DNA of 64,000 nucleotides from assembly GCA_032718475.1 (NCBI GenBank), contig JAUCBJ010005507.1:1-64000 (forward strand), written 5' to 3'. Under the pieces are notes generated by a model that saw only the letters and a program-made list of their open reading frames with translations, ran no database searches and was not told where the DNA came from. Origin of the DNA: Nemertoderma westbladi (taxonomy: Eukaryota > Xenacoelomorpha > Nemertodermatida > Nemertodermatidae). Both the position numbers and the translations under genes were made by a program. Below, piece by piece: positions 45,340 through 57,329 of the stretch (the stretch's first letter is position 1; each line of letters begins with the position of its first letter).

Positions 45340-48300
45340 TGAGTGAGAAGGTGGGTGTGTGGGAATGTGGGAATGTGGGAAGGTGTGTGGATGGGAATGT
45401 GGGAAGGTGTGTGGATGGGGATGTGGCAAGATGGAATGTGGCTGGGAATGTTGAAAGATGAATGTCAATGTGGGAAGATGGGTGGGAATGTGGGAGGATG
45501 GAAATGTGGGAGGGAATGTAGGAATGTGGCAAGATAGGAATATGGGAAGGTGGATGGGAATGTTGGAAGATGAATGGCAATGTGGGAAGGTGGGTGGGAA
45601 TGTGGGAAGATGGGAATGTGGGAAGGTGGATGGGATTGTGGGAAGGTGGAATGCAATGTGGGAAGATTGGAATGTGGCAAGATGGGAATGTGGGAAGGTG
45701 GATGGGAATGTTGGAAGATAGGAATGTGGGAAGGTGGATGGGAGTGTTGGAAGATGAATGGCAATGTGGGAAGGTGGGTGGGAATGTGGGAATGTGGGAA
45801 GGTGAATGGGAATGTGGGAAGGTGGAATGCAATGTGGGAAGATTGGAATGTGGCAAGATGGGAATGTGGGAAGGTGGATGGGAATGTTGGAAGATAGGAA
45901 TGTGGGAAGGTGGATGGGAGTGTTGGAAGATGAATGGCAATGTGGGAAGGTGGGTGGGAATGTGGGAAGATGGGAATGTGGGAAGGTGAATGGGAATGTG
46001 GGAAGGTGGAATGTAATGTGGGAAGATTGGAATGTGGCAAGATGGGAATGTGGATGGGAATGTGGGAAAATGAGAATGTGGGAAGGTGGATGGGAATGTT
46101 GGAAGATGGGAATGTTGGAAGATGGGAATGTAGGAAGATGGGAATGTAGGAAGATGGGAATGTGGATGAGAAAGTAGGAAGATGTGAATGTGGATGGGAA
46201 TGTGGGGAGGTGGATGGGAATATTGGAAGATGGGAATCTTGGAAGATGGGAATGTTGGAAGATGGGAATGTTGGAAGATGGGAATGTTGGAAAATGGGAA
46301 TGTTGGAAGATGGGAATGTTGGAAGATGGCAATGTAGGGAGATGGGAATGTGGGAAGATGGGAATGTGGATGGGAATGTAGGATGATGGGAATGTGGGAA
46401 TGTGGGAAGGTGGATGGGAATGTTGGTGGATGGGAATGTGGGTAGATTGGAATGTGGGAAGGTGGGGATGTGGGTCGGAATCTGGGTGGATGGGAATGTG
46501 GATGGGAATGTGGGTGGATGGGAATTTGGGAAGGTGGGAATGTGAGAAGGTGGATGGGAATGTTGGAAGATGGGAATGTTGGAAGATGGGAATGTAGGAA
46601 GATGGGAATGTAGGAAGATGGGAATGTGGATGGGAAAGTAGGAAGATGTGAATGTGGATGGGAATGTGGGGAGGTGGATGGGAATATTGGAAGATGGGAA
46701 TCTTGGAAGATGGGAATGTTGGAAGATGGGAATGTTGGAAGATGGGAATGTTGGAAGATGGGAATGTTGGAAGATGGGAATGTTGGAAGATGGCAATGTA
46801 GGGAGATGGGAATGTGGGAAGATGGGAATGTGGATGGGAATGTAGGATGATGGGAATGTGGGAATGTGGGAAGGTGGATGGGAATGTTGGTGGATGGGAG
46901 TGAGGGGAGGTGGATGGGAATGTTGAAAGATGGGAATGTTGGAAGATGGGAATGTAGGAAGATGGGAATGTAGGAAGATGGGAATGTAGACGGGAATGTG
47001 GGAGGATGGGAATGTGGGGAGGTGGATGGGAATGTTGGAAGATGGGAATGTTGGAAGATGGGAATGTAGGAAGATGGGAATGTAGGAAGATGGGAATGTG
47101 GATGGGAATGTGGGTGGATGGGAATGTGGGTGGATGGGAATGTGGGAAGGTGGTTGGGAATGTGGGAAGAGGTGGGTGGGAATGTGGGTGGATGGTAATG
47201 TGGGTGGATGGGAATATGAGAAGGTGGATGGGAATATTGGAAGATGGGAATGTTGGAAGATGGGAATGTTGGAAAATGGGAATGCAGGAAGATGGGAATG
47301 TAGGAATGTGGATGGGAAAGTAGGAAGATGGGAATGTGGATAGGAATGGGGAAAGGTGGGTGGGAATGTGGGTGGGAATGTGGGTGGATGGGAATATGGG
47401 AAGGTGGATGGGAATGTTGGAAGATGGGAATGTGGGTGGATGGGAATGTGGGTGGATGGGAATATGGGAAGGTGGATGGGAATGTTGGAAGATGGGAATG
47501 TTGGAAGATGGGAATGTAGGAAGATGGGAATGTAGGAAGATGGGAATGTGGATGGGAAAGTAGGAAGATGGGAATGTGGGTGGATGGGAATGTGGGAAGG
47601 TGGATGGGAATGTGGGAAGGTGGGTGGGAATGTGGTTGGATGGGAATGTGGGTGGATGGGAATGTGGGAAGGTGGATGAGAATGTTGGAAGATGGGAATG
47701 TTGGAAGATGGAAATGTGGGTGGATGAGAATGTGGGAAGGTGGATGGGAATGTTGGAAGATTGTAATGTAGGAAGATGGGAATGTGGATGGGAAAGTAGG
47801 AAGATGGGAATGTGGATGGGAATGTGGGAAGGTGGGTGGGAATGTGGGTGGATGGGAATGTGGATGGGAATGTGGGAAGGTGGGTGGGAATGTGGGTGGA
47901 TGGGAATGTGGGTGGATGGGAATGTGGGAAGGTGGATGAGAATGTTGGAAGATGGGAATGTTGGAAGATGGAAATCTGGATGGGAATGTGGGTGGATGAG
48001 AATGTGGGAAGGTGGATGGGAATGTTGGAAGATGGGAATGTTGGAAGATGGGAATGTTGGAAGATGGGAATGTTGGAAGATGGGAATGTTGGAAGATGGG
48101 AATGTTGGAAGATGGGAATCTAGGAAGATGGGAATGTGGATGGGAATATATGATGATGGGAATGTGGGAAGGTGGGTGGGAATATGGGTGGATGGGAATA
48201 TGGGAAGGTGGATGGGAATGTTGGAAGATGGGAATGTCAGAAGATGGGAATGTAGGAAGATGGGAATGTAGGAAGATGGGAATGTAGGAAGATGGCAATG

Positions 48301-51300
48301 TGGATGGGAAAGTAGGAAGATGGGAATGTGGATGGGAATGTGGGTGGGTGGGAATGTGGGTGGATGGGAATGTGGGTGGATGGGAATATGGGAAGGTGGA
48401 TGGGAATGTTGGAAGATGGGAATGTTGGAAGATGGGAATGTAGGAAGATGGGAATGTAGGAAGATGATAATGTGGATTGGAATGTAGGAAGATGGTAATG
48501 TGGGAAGGTGGTTGGGAATGTGGGTGAATGGGAATGTGGGGAGGTGGATGGGAATGTTGGAAGATGGGAATGTTGGAAGATGGGAATGTTGAAAGATGGG
48601 AATGTAGGAAGATGGGAATGTGGGAAGGTGGATGGGAATGTGGGTGGATGGGAATGTGGGTGGATGGGAATGTGGGAAGGTGGGGATGTGAGTGGATGGG
48701 AATGTGGATGGGAATGTGGGTGGATGGGAATGTTGGAAGGTGGGAATGTGGGAAGGTGGATGAGAATGTTGGAAGATGGGAATGTTGGAAGATGGGAATG
48801 TCTGAAGATGGGAATGTAGGAACATGGGAATGTGGATGGGAAAGTAGGAAGATGGGAATGTGGATGGGAATGTGGGAAGGTGGATGGGAATATTGGAAGA
48901 TGGGAATGTTGGAAGATGGGAATGTTGGAAGATGGGAATGTTGGAAGATGGGAATGTTGGAAGAAGGGAATGTTGGAAGATGGGAATGTTGGAAGATGGG
49001 AATGTTGGAAGATGGGAATGTAGGGAGATGGGAATGTGGGAAGATGGGAATGTATGGGAATGTAGGATGATGGGAATGTGGGAATGTGGGAAGGTGGTTG
49101 GGAATGTGGGTGAATGGGAATGTGGGGAGGTGGATGGGAATGTTGGAAGATGGGAATGTTGGAAGATGGGAATGTTGAAAGATGGGAATGTAGGAAGATG
49201 GGAATGTAGGAAGATGGGAAAGCGGATGGGAAAGTGGGAAGATGGGAATGTGGATGGGAATGTGGATGGGAATGTGGGTGGATGGGAATGTGGGAAGGTG
49301 GATGGGAATGTGGGAAGAGGTGGGTGGGAATGTGGGTGGATGGGAATGTGGGTGGATGGGAATATGGGAAGGTGGATGGGAATATTGGAAGATGGTAATG
49401 TTGGAAGATGGGAATGTAGGAAGATGGGAATGTAGGAAGATGGGAATGTGGATGGAAAGTAGGAAGATGGGAATGTGGATGGGAATGTGGGTGGATGGGA
49501 ATGTGGGAAGGTGGATGGAAATGTGGGAAGATGGGTGGTAATGTGGGTGGATAGGAAAGTGGGTGGATGGGAATGTGGGAAGGTGGATGAGAATGTTGGA
49601 AGATGGGAATGTTGGAAGATGGAAATGTGGATGGGAATGTGGGTGGATGAGAATGTGGGAAGGTGGATGGGAATGTTGGAAGATGGGAATGTTGGAAGAT
49701 GGGAATGTTGGAAGATGGGAATGTTGGAAGATGGGAATGTTGGAAGATGGGAATGTTGGAAGATGGGAATCTAGGAAGATGGGAATGTGGATGGGAATAT
49801 ATGATGATGGGAATGTGGGAAGGTGGGTGGGAATATGGGTGGATGGGAATATAGGAAGGTGGATGGGAATGTTGGAAGATGGGAATGTCAGAAGATGGGA
49901 ATGTAGGAAGATGGGAATGTAGGAAGATGGGAATGTAGGAAGATGGGAATGTAGGAAGATGGCAATGTGGATGGGAAAGTAGGAAGATGGGAATGTGGAT
50001 GGGAATGTGGGTGGGTGGGAATGTGGGTGGATGGGAATGTGGGTGGATGGGAATATGGGAAGGTGGATGGGAATGTTGGAAGATGGGAATGTTGGAAGAT
50101 GGGAATGTAGGAAGATGGGAATGTAGGAAGATGATAATGTGGATTGGAATGTAGGAAGATGGTAATGTGGGAAGGTGGTTGGGAATGTGGGTGAATGGGA
50201 ATGTGGGGAGGTGGATGGGAATGTTGGAAGATGGGAATGTTGAAAGATGGGAATGTAGGAAGATGGGAATGTGGGAAGGTGGATGGGAATGTGGGTGGAT
50301 GGGAATGTGGGTGGATGGGAATGTGGGAAGGTGGGGATGTGAGTGGATGGGAATGTGGATGGGAATGTGGGTGGATGGGAATGTTGGAATGTGGGAAGGT
50401 GGATGAGAATGTTGGAAGATGGGAATGTTGGAAGATGGGAATGTAGGAAGATGGGAATGTAGGAACATGGGAATGTGGATGGGAAAGTAGGAAGATGGGA
50501 ATGTGGATGGGAATGTGGGAAGGTGGATGGGAATATTGGAAGATGGGAATGTTGGAAGATGGGAATGTTGGAAGATGGGAATGTTGGAAGATGGGAATGT
50601 TGGAAGAAGGGAATGTTGGAAGATGGGAATGTTGGAAGATGGGAATGTTGGAAGATGGGAATGTAGGGAGATGGGAATGTGGGAAGATGGGAATGTATGG
50701 GAATGTAGGATGATGGGAATGTGGGAAGGTGGGAATGTGGGAAGGTGGTTGGGAATGTGGGTGAATGGGAATGTGGGGAGGTGGATGGGAATGTTGGAAG
50801 ATGGGAATGTTGGAAGATGGGAATGTTGAAAGATGGGAATGTAGGAAGATGGGAATGTAGGAAGATGGGAAAGCGGATGGGAAAGTGGGAAGATGGGAAT
50901 GTGGATGGGAATGTGGGTGGATGGGAATGTGGGAAGGTGGATGGGAATGTGGGAAGAGGTGGGTGGGAATGTGGGTGGATGGGAATGTGGGTGGATGGGA
51001 ATATGGGAAGGTGGATGGGAATATTGGAAGATGGTAATGTTGGAAGATGGGAATGTAGGAAGATGGGAATGTAGGAAGATGGGAATGTGGATGGAAAGTA
51101 GGAAGATGGGAATGTGGATGGGAATGTGGGTGGATGGGAATGTGGGAAGGTGGATGGAAATGTGGGAAGGTGGGTGGTAATGTGGGTGGATAGGAAAGTG
51201 GGTGGATGGGAATGTGGGAAGGTGGATGAGAATGTTGGAAGATGGGAATGTTGGAAGATGGGAATGTTGGAAGATGGAAATGTGGATGGGAATGTGGGTG

Positions 51301-52258
51301 GATGGGAATGTGGTAAGGTGGATGGGAATGTTGGAAGATGGGAATTTAGGAAGATGGGAATGTAGGAAGATGGGAATGTGGGTGGATGGGAATGTGGGTG
51401 GATGGGAATATGGGAAGGTGGATGGGAATGTTGGAAGATGGGAATGTTAGAAGATGGGAATGTAGGAAGATGGGAATGTAGGAAGATGGGAATGTGGATG
51501 GGAAAGTAGGAAGATGGGAATGTGGATGGGAATGTGGGAAGGTGGGTGGGAATGTGGGAAGGTGGGTGGAAATGTGGGTGGATGGGAATGTTGGAAGATG
51601 GGAAAGTAGGAAGATGGGAATGTGGATGGGAAAGTAGGAAGATGTGAATGTGGGTGGATGGGAATGTGGGAAGGTGGATGGAAATGTGGGTGGATGGGAA
51701 TGTGGGAAGGTGGATGGGAATGTGGGTCGATGGGAATGTTGGAAGATGGGAATGTTGGAAGATGGGAATGTTGGAAGATGGGAATGTAGGAAGATGGGAA
51801 AGTAGGAAGATGGGAATCTGAATGGGAAAGTAGGAAGATGGGAATGTGGGTGGATGGGAATGTGGGAAGGTGGATGGGAATGTGGGAAGGTGGATGGAAA
51901 TGTGGGTGGATGGGAATGTGGGAAGGTGGGTGGGAATGTGGGTGGATGGGAATGTTGGAAGATGGGAATGTTGGAAGATGGGAATGTTGGAAGATGGGAA
52001 TGTAGGAAGATGGGAAAGTAGGAAGATGGGAATGTGAATGGGAAAGTAGGAAGATGGGAATGTGCGTGGATGGGAATGTGGGAAGGTGGATGGAAATGTG
52101 GTGGATGGGAATGTAGGATGATGGGAATGTGGGAAGACGGATGGGAATATGGGAAGGTGGATGGGAATGTTGGAAGATGGGAATGTAGGAAGATGGGAAT
52201 GTAGGAAGATGGGAATGTGGATGGGAATGTTGGTGTATGGAAATGTTGCAAGGTGGCA
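45340..52258. repeat. 6.9-kb hierarchical minisatellite
   Basis: Plus-strand building blocks of 12, 16 and 20 bp all start GGGAATGT (GGGAATGTTGGAAGAT, GGGAATGTGGGTGGAT, GGGAATGTGGGAAGGTGGAT, GGGAATGTGGAT). Higher-order repeats are visible: about 176-190 bp near 45630-46000; 464 bp at 46174 and 46638; and a large block of about 1.64 kb seen at 48148/49799 and 48818/50461. Long minus-strand frames (histidine, proline, serine-rich) and plus-strand frames (MGMWEGG-type) follow from the lack of stops in the unit. No splice sites or unique peptide flanks support coding. Confidence 0.95.
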
Positions 52259-52267
52259 CTTATGGTT

Positions 52268-52605
52268 GTTAATTGTTTTGGTTAGAAAAGCCCGATTCTG
52301 TAAACTGCTTTATTCCCTGAATAGGTAACAACATCGCTTATTGTTTTGGTTATAAAATCCTGCCCCTGTAACCTGCTACTTTCCCTCAATTGGTAGGTAA
52401 CAACAACATTTATTGTGCCGCCTCTGTAACCTGCCTCTTTCCTTCAATTGGTAGGTAACAACAACGTTTACTGATTTGGTTAGAACAGTCAGCCGCTGTA
52501 ACCTGCTCCTTTCCCTCAATTTGTAGGTAACAACATCGTTTATTGTTTTGGTTAGAAAATGTAATCTGAAACCTCCTCCATTCCTTCAATTAGTAGGTAT
52601 CAACA
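52268..52605. repeat. Tandem copies of a MITE core segment
   Basis: About five copies of a 65-75 bp segment with TTATTGTTTTGGTTAGAAAA, CTGTAACCTGCTCCTTTCCC and TCAATTGGTAGGTAACAACA. The same segment occurs singly inside the MITE at 31954 and in tandem at 61225-61470. Confidence 0.85.
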
Positions 52606-52614
52606 GCGTTTTTT

Positions 52615-53090
52615 GATTTCCACATTCCCATCTTCTTACTTTCAAATCCACCTCCCCACCCCATGCTTCTTCCCACATTCGATTCGTTATCCACCTTCCC
52701 CCATTCCCACCGACCGACCAACCAACCGCGTCACCCACCCACCGAGCCACCAACCGATCGAGCCACCCACCGAGCTACCTACCGACCGACCGACCAACCA
52801 CCCGACTGAGCCACCCACCCATCGAGCCACCTACATACAGCCACCCACCCTCCCACCGAGCCACCTACCGACCGACCGACCAACAAACCAACCAACCGAC
52901 CAGCCAACCAACCGAGCCACAACCCACCGAGCCACCTACAAACCGAGCGACCCACCGAGCCACCTACCAACCGACCGACCTACCAACCGACCGAGACACC
53001 CACCCACCGAGCCACCTACCTACCGACCGACCGAGCCACCCACCGAGCCACCTACCGAACGACAGACCGACCACTACTACTACTAGGATC
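52615..53090. repeat. ACCGACCGAGCCACC simple-sequence tract (left)
   Basis: A cryptically simple tract of ACCGACCGACC, GAGCCACCCACC and ACCAACCAACC words, about 400 bp, ending in ACTACTACTACTAGGATCGG at the retrotransposon 3' end. Confidence 0.9.
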
Positions 53091-53099
53091 GGCATGCTG

Positions 53100-53590
53100 C
53101 AGTGCAGCTGCATTTTTAAGAATGCTGTGCCGGCTTGTCGACAAAATTGCGCCGCCACAACTCCCAATCACCCATGACATTTGCTAGATCATCCGCATCT
53201 TCAAGGCCAGTGTCCTTTAAGATGCGTCTCAAGAAAGTCATGGGCTGTCCACCATGCTTATTCACTCCATGGGGCTGCCCAAGTACAAGATTATGCACTG
53301 GCTGGTCCTCACGGAGAAAGCAATGTCCTGCAAAGCGGGGGCGATTCTGTTCTAGTGTCAAGCTTGGGGGAACCAATGAGACACCTCCAATGTTATATAG
53401 TGTCTCGTTGGAGATGTGTGCATTGTACTTGACACAATGAACCCGGCGTAACATTCTTGTGAATGTGCCATCCAGAGATTTGGTGTCCTCTCCTCAGCAG
53501 TTAGAGCCCAGCATGGACTCCCATAGACGAGTACTGGAACTACTGCTGCTCTAAATAATCGGACCTTAAAGTTTCCGATTAATTCTCGGT
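53100..53590 (-). pseudogene. Non-LTR retrotransposon C-terminal fragment
   Basis: Minus-strand peptides in order: RLFRAAVVPVLVYGSPCWAL, then (in another frame, so a shift has occurred) LRRVHCVKYNAHISNETLYN, RPRFAGHCFLREDQ and LEDADDLANVMGDWELWRRN, with a stop after PAQHS. This succession is the conserved region after the palm domain of non-LTR reverse transcriptases, up to the protein's C-terminus. The catalytic part is missing. The 3' end carries a short (TAG)n tail at 53085-53093. It sits between two halves of a similar ACCG-rich tract. Confidence 0.8.
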
Positions 53591-53634
53591 GACTTCCAAA
53601 TCCTGGAAAGCCTATTCAAGGCTGCCCATGCCAA

Positions 53635-54018
53635 CCGACAAACCAACCAACAGAACGAGCCCCACCCACCGAACACCTACCTACCGACCAACCAACCGAC
53701 CGACCAACCAAGCGACCGACCAACCAACCGACCGAGCCACCCACCTACCGAGCCACCTACCTACCGACCGACCAACCATCCGAACGAGCCACCCACCCAC
53801 CGAGCCCCCCACCCACCGAGCCCCCCACCCACCCACCGACCGACCAACCATTCGACCGAGCCACACACCCACCGATCCACCTACAGACCGAACGACCCAC
53901 CTACCAACCGACCGAGCCACCCACCCACCGAGCCACATACCTACCGACCAAGCCACCCACCCACCGAGCCACCCACCCACCGACCGACCAAGCCACCCAC
54001 CCACCGAGCCACCCATCC
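53635..54018. repeat. ACCGACCGAGCCACC simple-sequence tract (right)
   Basis: Same word composition as 52615-53090 (GAGCCACCCACCCACC, CGACCAACCAACC). The two tracts were probably one tract interrupted by the retrotransposon, or were spread together. Confidence 0.9.
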
Positions 54019-54140
54019 ACCAAGGAGCACACGGGTCGGGTTGAGTCGGTCTCCCAAGGGAAAGGAGCACACGGGTCGGGTTGAGTCGGTCTCCCAAGGG
54101 AAAGGAGCACACGGGTCGGGTTGAGTCGGTCTCCCAAGTT
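54019..54140. repeat. 42-bp repeat, three copies
   Basis: GGAGCACACGGGTCGGGTTG plus AGTCGGTCTCCCAAGGGAAA occurs three times in tandem with almost no differences, about 150 bp downstream of the ZSWIM7 stop. Confidence 0.95.
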
Positions 54141-54284
54141 TCCCGTTTACCAACGAAATACAATGAGATACAAATAATGGAAAATGTGGATTACTATTTG
54201 AAAAGTAATCAATAAGAATATTAAGAAAATTTTAATATGCCAAACATTTTAAATCATATACAGAGTTAAAAAATAAGATTCCAA

Positions 54285-54803
54285 TTAGTTTTCAATATCA
54301 AAAATACTATTTAAAATTTCATGTAATTCTGAGTCATTAACGCTTCGTGTGCGAAAGCGTTGCATAGCAACAGCCAGATGCAAAGCTAGCAGATGCTTGC
54401 ACATCAACCAATCAGGTTTACGGATAACAGAGAACTCGAAAGATGGGCATCGACAGTAGAGAAGCGCTGGTAGACAATGGTAGACATTGCCTGAAGTCCC
54501 CAATACCTCGAACAACCGACAGGTGTCGCTCTGCAGTTCAGTGACGCTGTCTTTTTCTACAAGGTCTAACGCTTGTACCAAAGGTCCCCTGAAAACCACC
54601 TGTAGAGCGCTGAGTAGGCTATCAGGAACCATAAGTATATTAACGCCCCCAGCGTGCGTGTCCCGCATTGGTGATCCAGTAGTACTCACACCAGTTGAAT
54701 CTGACTCTTCTGCTACAGACTGGTTACAGACCTTGGACAACTCGGCTAATAAATAATTAGCTATTTGCGGAAGTCGCCTCCTCTCTTGGAATTCTATCGC
54801 CAT
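54285..54803 (-). CDS. ZSWIM7: ZSWIM7 (SWS1), SWIM-type zinc finger protein
   Basis: The 172-residue frame aligns over its whole length with the ZSWIM7 family (about 140 residues in human). An N-terminal helix LPQIANYLLAELSKV is followed by an insert, then FRGPLVQALDLVEKDSVTEL, VLGTSGNVYHC, the SWIM finger C-x-C...C-x-H (CRCPSFEFSV, MCKH), and the C-terminal helix AVAMQRF. ZSWIM7 pairs with SWSAP1 in the Shu complex, which supports RAD51 in homologous recombination and meiosis (known for the family). The frame has an ATG at 54803, no intron, and a minus-strand ATTAAA about 50 bp past the stop. The residue 30-50 region, rich in S/T/G, is longer than in vertebrates. All zinc ligands are present, so it looks functional even though intronless. 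Confidence 0.9.
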   Translation of the reverse strand: MAIEFQERRRLPQIANYLLAELSKVCNQSVAEESDSTGVSTTGSPMRDTHAGGVNILMVPDSLLSALQVVFRGPLVQALDLVEKDSVTELQSDTCRLFEVLGTSGNVYHCLPALLYCRCPSFEFSVIRKPDWLMCKHLLALHLAVAMQRFRTRSVNDSELHEILNSIFDIEN

Positions 54804-55940
54804 TATATTATTTTAGTTCGAATAATTTATAAGATAGAGGATCTGCCTAACCGCATCCGGACAGCCATATGAAGTACATCATAGTAAAGAAATGAATAAT
54901 TATTAAATAATATTTATTTATATTAAAAATACTAGCAGCACAATAATTATTATAATTAAAAGATATCCGAATGAATGTAGGAATTATGTAAAGTAGAAAG
55001 AACTTCGTTTCTAGGTCAGTAGGTGATTAACGAAATAGTCTGACAACGTTAGCTGATAATAATTGATTGCTTAAGTAATTGTATCATCACAAGTTATACA
55101 ATACGTGTGTGGTGTGATCAAATTAAAATTAAAATTATAAAATTACGTATTACATGGGAAAAAAACGTAGAACATTTTTTTTCCAATATTCTCTCGACCC
55201 TTTATTAACCTCGCTGACGTTCGGTAAATAAAATGCCTCGAGAATAATGAAAAAAAGATTTTCCCCATGTAATAAATAATTATTAATGCTAAATTTATTA
55301 ATAATTACCAACGTAATTACTAATCTAGAATAAATAATGCGAATTCAAGAGAATAATCTTCTAGTTCGATGATTGCATATATATTTTATTACCGCATTTT
55401 TGGAAGACTAATTGGATAATTATTGTCATCAAATGCGGACATTGAAGTCTTTATTGTCCGCACTTTTGCGGACAAAAAATAAAACTTCAATCTGAATATA
55501 ATATAATACTATATATAACCTGTTCTATTGCTTTTAATTTATTCATTGTTTTGTTGGGATAGCGACAAGACCCCCCCCCCCCCCCCCTCCCGTCTCCAAT
55601 TCGGGGCATTTTAATACAACAAAAACAGTTCGAGAATAATTATCTATATAATAATAATTAAAAATACAAACAAAATTACTAAATAAATAATATTATGTTT
55701 CACTATATCTACAACACACTAATGGATAACTAACACTTCATATTGCTTGAATTTATTAGTTTAACGATCTATAATATTATCTATATATGATAACTAGGAT
55801 AATTACCCCCCTGAACAAAATTACTTTTATATTTACTATTTAATATCTGTTATTTAGGCAATTGTCAGGGAGGCAATTATCCTGTCATGTCAAAATCTAT
55901 AAGGAGCCTAATTGCACGATTATTATAAACGTTTAACTAT
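54804..55940. other. Spacer between ZSWIM7 and TMEM161
   Basis: AT-rich sequence with no gene. A 17-C run at 55571-55587 follows a MITE remnant (ACCTGTTCTATTGC, TTTATTCATTGTTTTG at 55518-55552). A minus-strand ATTAAA lies at 55839-55844, about 100 bp past the TMEM161 stop. Confidence 0.5.
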
Positions 55941-57329
55941 CTAACGACTCATATATGCGTGGAAAAACATTCCCACAAACAGCATAAACTCGTGTATAAA
56001 ACTCAGGTAGAAGGCGAGGTACATAAGGACATGTCGGAGTAGGCTGATCTCCCAACCTATATCCAACACAAAGGGCCCATCGCTAACGTCTCGAAACCCT
56101 GAAGTAACAGCAACGTTATTAAACGCGTAGATCCGAACTACCTCGGAAGAAGATTCCGATACGCTATAAAGGATAGCGATGTGTAGAGAGAGGGCTACGG
56201 AATACAGGATCTGGGAGGATATCATCCCTAGACTAAGGTAAACGTTGCGAATCATATCAGTTATCGCGGTGCTGCTTACTCTACCGGTTTCGCGCTGAAG
56301 AGCTTCAAGTTTTCGAGGAGCCGTGTCGAGATGACATTGGAGACAAGTTGGTAAGAGAAAGAGTTTAACTAGAGAGGATAACATTTGTACGCTAATGTGG
56401 ACTGTCTGGTAGTTATTGCATGGGATTACTGGGGTGTCTGGATGACAGAGGATGTGTTCCCTGAAGGATTGAACCCACATGCCAACATAGACGGAGTCAA
56501 GAACCGTGGCCATGTAGAAGGAGAACTTATATATGTTGGGACAGGTTGGGTTGCGAAGACTGTCGATAAAGAGTTTGGCGAAGCGGAAAGCGGGGAAAGT
56601 TAACAAGCTGCCGATAGCTGTGGATATTACAGTTAGAGTTAAACCGAAACACACGTACGAGTTAGTGGTACCGGTAGTGTTAGATTGCGTTATATTGTTA
56701 GAAGAATTAGTTAGATTTACGTACAACTGTCGGAGGTTTAGATTGAGGTATCGGTCTGGAAGAGCCACTATTGCCATTGAGAACAAAACATTGAAACACA
56801 TTGCCATGAGAAATGTGGAACGCTCGCCTACCAAAGAATCCGAGGTAAAATACAGTTTGGAGAAAGAAGATAAATTCTTTAAGATGATAAATAAGGCGAC
56901 CAGACTCCAAATGGCGCTGAGGTTGATACCTTGCCGAGCAGGAGGGGAGTAAAGACAATAAATCTCGGTGATAAAGAAAACAGCTGTTGAAAATAAACTG
57001 AAATCCAGGATAAATTGGAACTCACTGTAGTGAGGGAGAACAAGAACTTCTAAAATTTTTAGTCGGTGGCTTTTCAGTTGGATTTCCCCAGCCAACGATT
57101 TGGATACATTAACGACACCATCGCCTCGCGAATCACGAGATTTATCGGCGGGTTTACGTTTCGGTCGTTTGGTACCGGTAGCGAGTAGCTGTCTGTATGT
57201 GTCGTCGGTCGGCGGTAGGTAGCGGTGGAGCCCGGATCGAAGTATAAGATGGCCGATAATTGGCGAGAGTTTGGTGAGGAACGTGACGCAAACCAAAGAT
57301 ACAACCAGTTGTGTCCCAAGTAGAGCCAT
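55941..57329 (-). CDS. TMEM161: TMEM161 multipass membrane protein
   Basis: Starting at the ATG of MALLGTQLVVSLVCVTFLTK (57329) the frame gives 462 residues. It matches the TMEM161A/B family throughout: N-terminal signal-anchor-like helix, RYLPPTDDTYRQLL, the charged loop KRPKRKPADKSRD, then SEFQFILDFSLFSTAVFFIT, the GERS motif (LVGERSTFLMAM), LLTFPAFRFAKLFIDSLR, and the late helices to the C-terminus. About eight transmembrane segments are visible, and NLTNSSNNIT offers N-glycosylation sites. Family length is about 480, so it is complete. An upstream in-frame ATG (57398) would add 23 residues without family similarity, so I reject it. TMEM161B is linked to cardiac rhythm and brain development in vertebrates; the molecular function is not firmly known. 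No intron is seen, unlike vertebrate orthologues. The gene is not split into A and B here as far as the window shows. Confidence 0.9.
   Translation of the reverse strand: MALLGTQLVVSLVCVTFLTKLSPIIGHLILRSGLHRYLPPTDDTYRQLLATGTKRPKRKPADKSRDSRGDGVVNVSKSLAGEIQLKSHRLKILEVLVLPHYSEFQFILDFSLFSTAVFFITEIYCLYSPPARQGINLSAIWSLVALFIILKNLSSFSKLYFTSDSLVGERSTFLMAMCFNVLFSMAIVALPDRYLNLNLRQLYVNLTNSSNNITQSNTTGTTNSYVCFGLTLTVISTAIGSLLTFPAFRFAKLFIDSLRNPTCPNIYKFSFYMATVLDSVYVGMWVQSFREHILCHPDTPVIPCNNYQTVHISVQMLSSLVKLFLLPTCLQCHLDTAPRKLEALQRETGRVSSTAITDMIRNVYLSLGMISSQILYSVALSLHIAILYSVSESSSEVVRIYAFNNVAVTSGFRDVSDGPFVLDIGWEISLLRHVLMYLAFYLSFIHEFMLFVGMFFHAYMSR

Noticed and set aside
45205-50468. Very long minus-strand frames rich in His/Pro/Ser and many plus-strand MGMWEGG frames.
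   Set aside because: The repeat units contain no stop codons in several frames; frames cross unit-length changes without keeping any one peptide, and no unique head, tail or splice signals were found.
52613-54044. PTDRPTNRPT-type frames and reverse VGGWLGRSVG frames.
   Set aside because: Translation of ACCG/CACC simple sequence; no gene signals.
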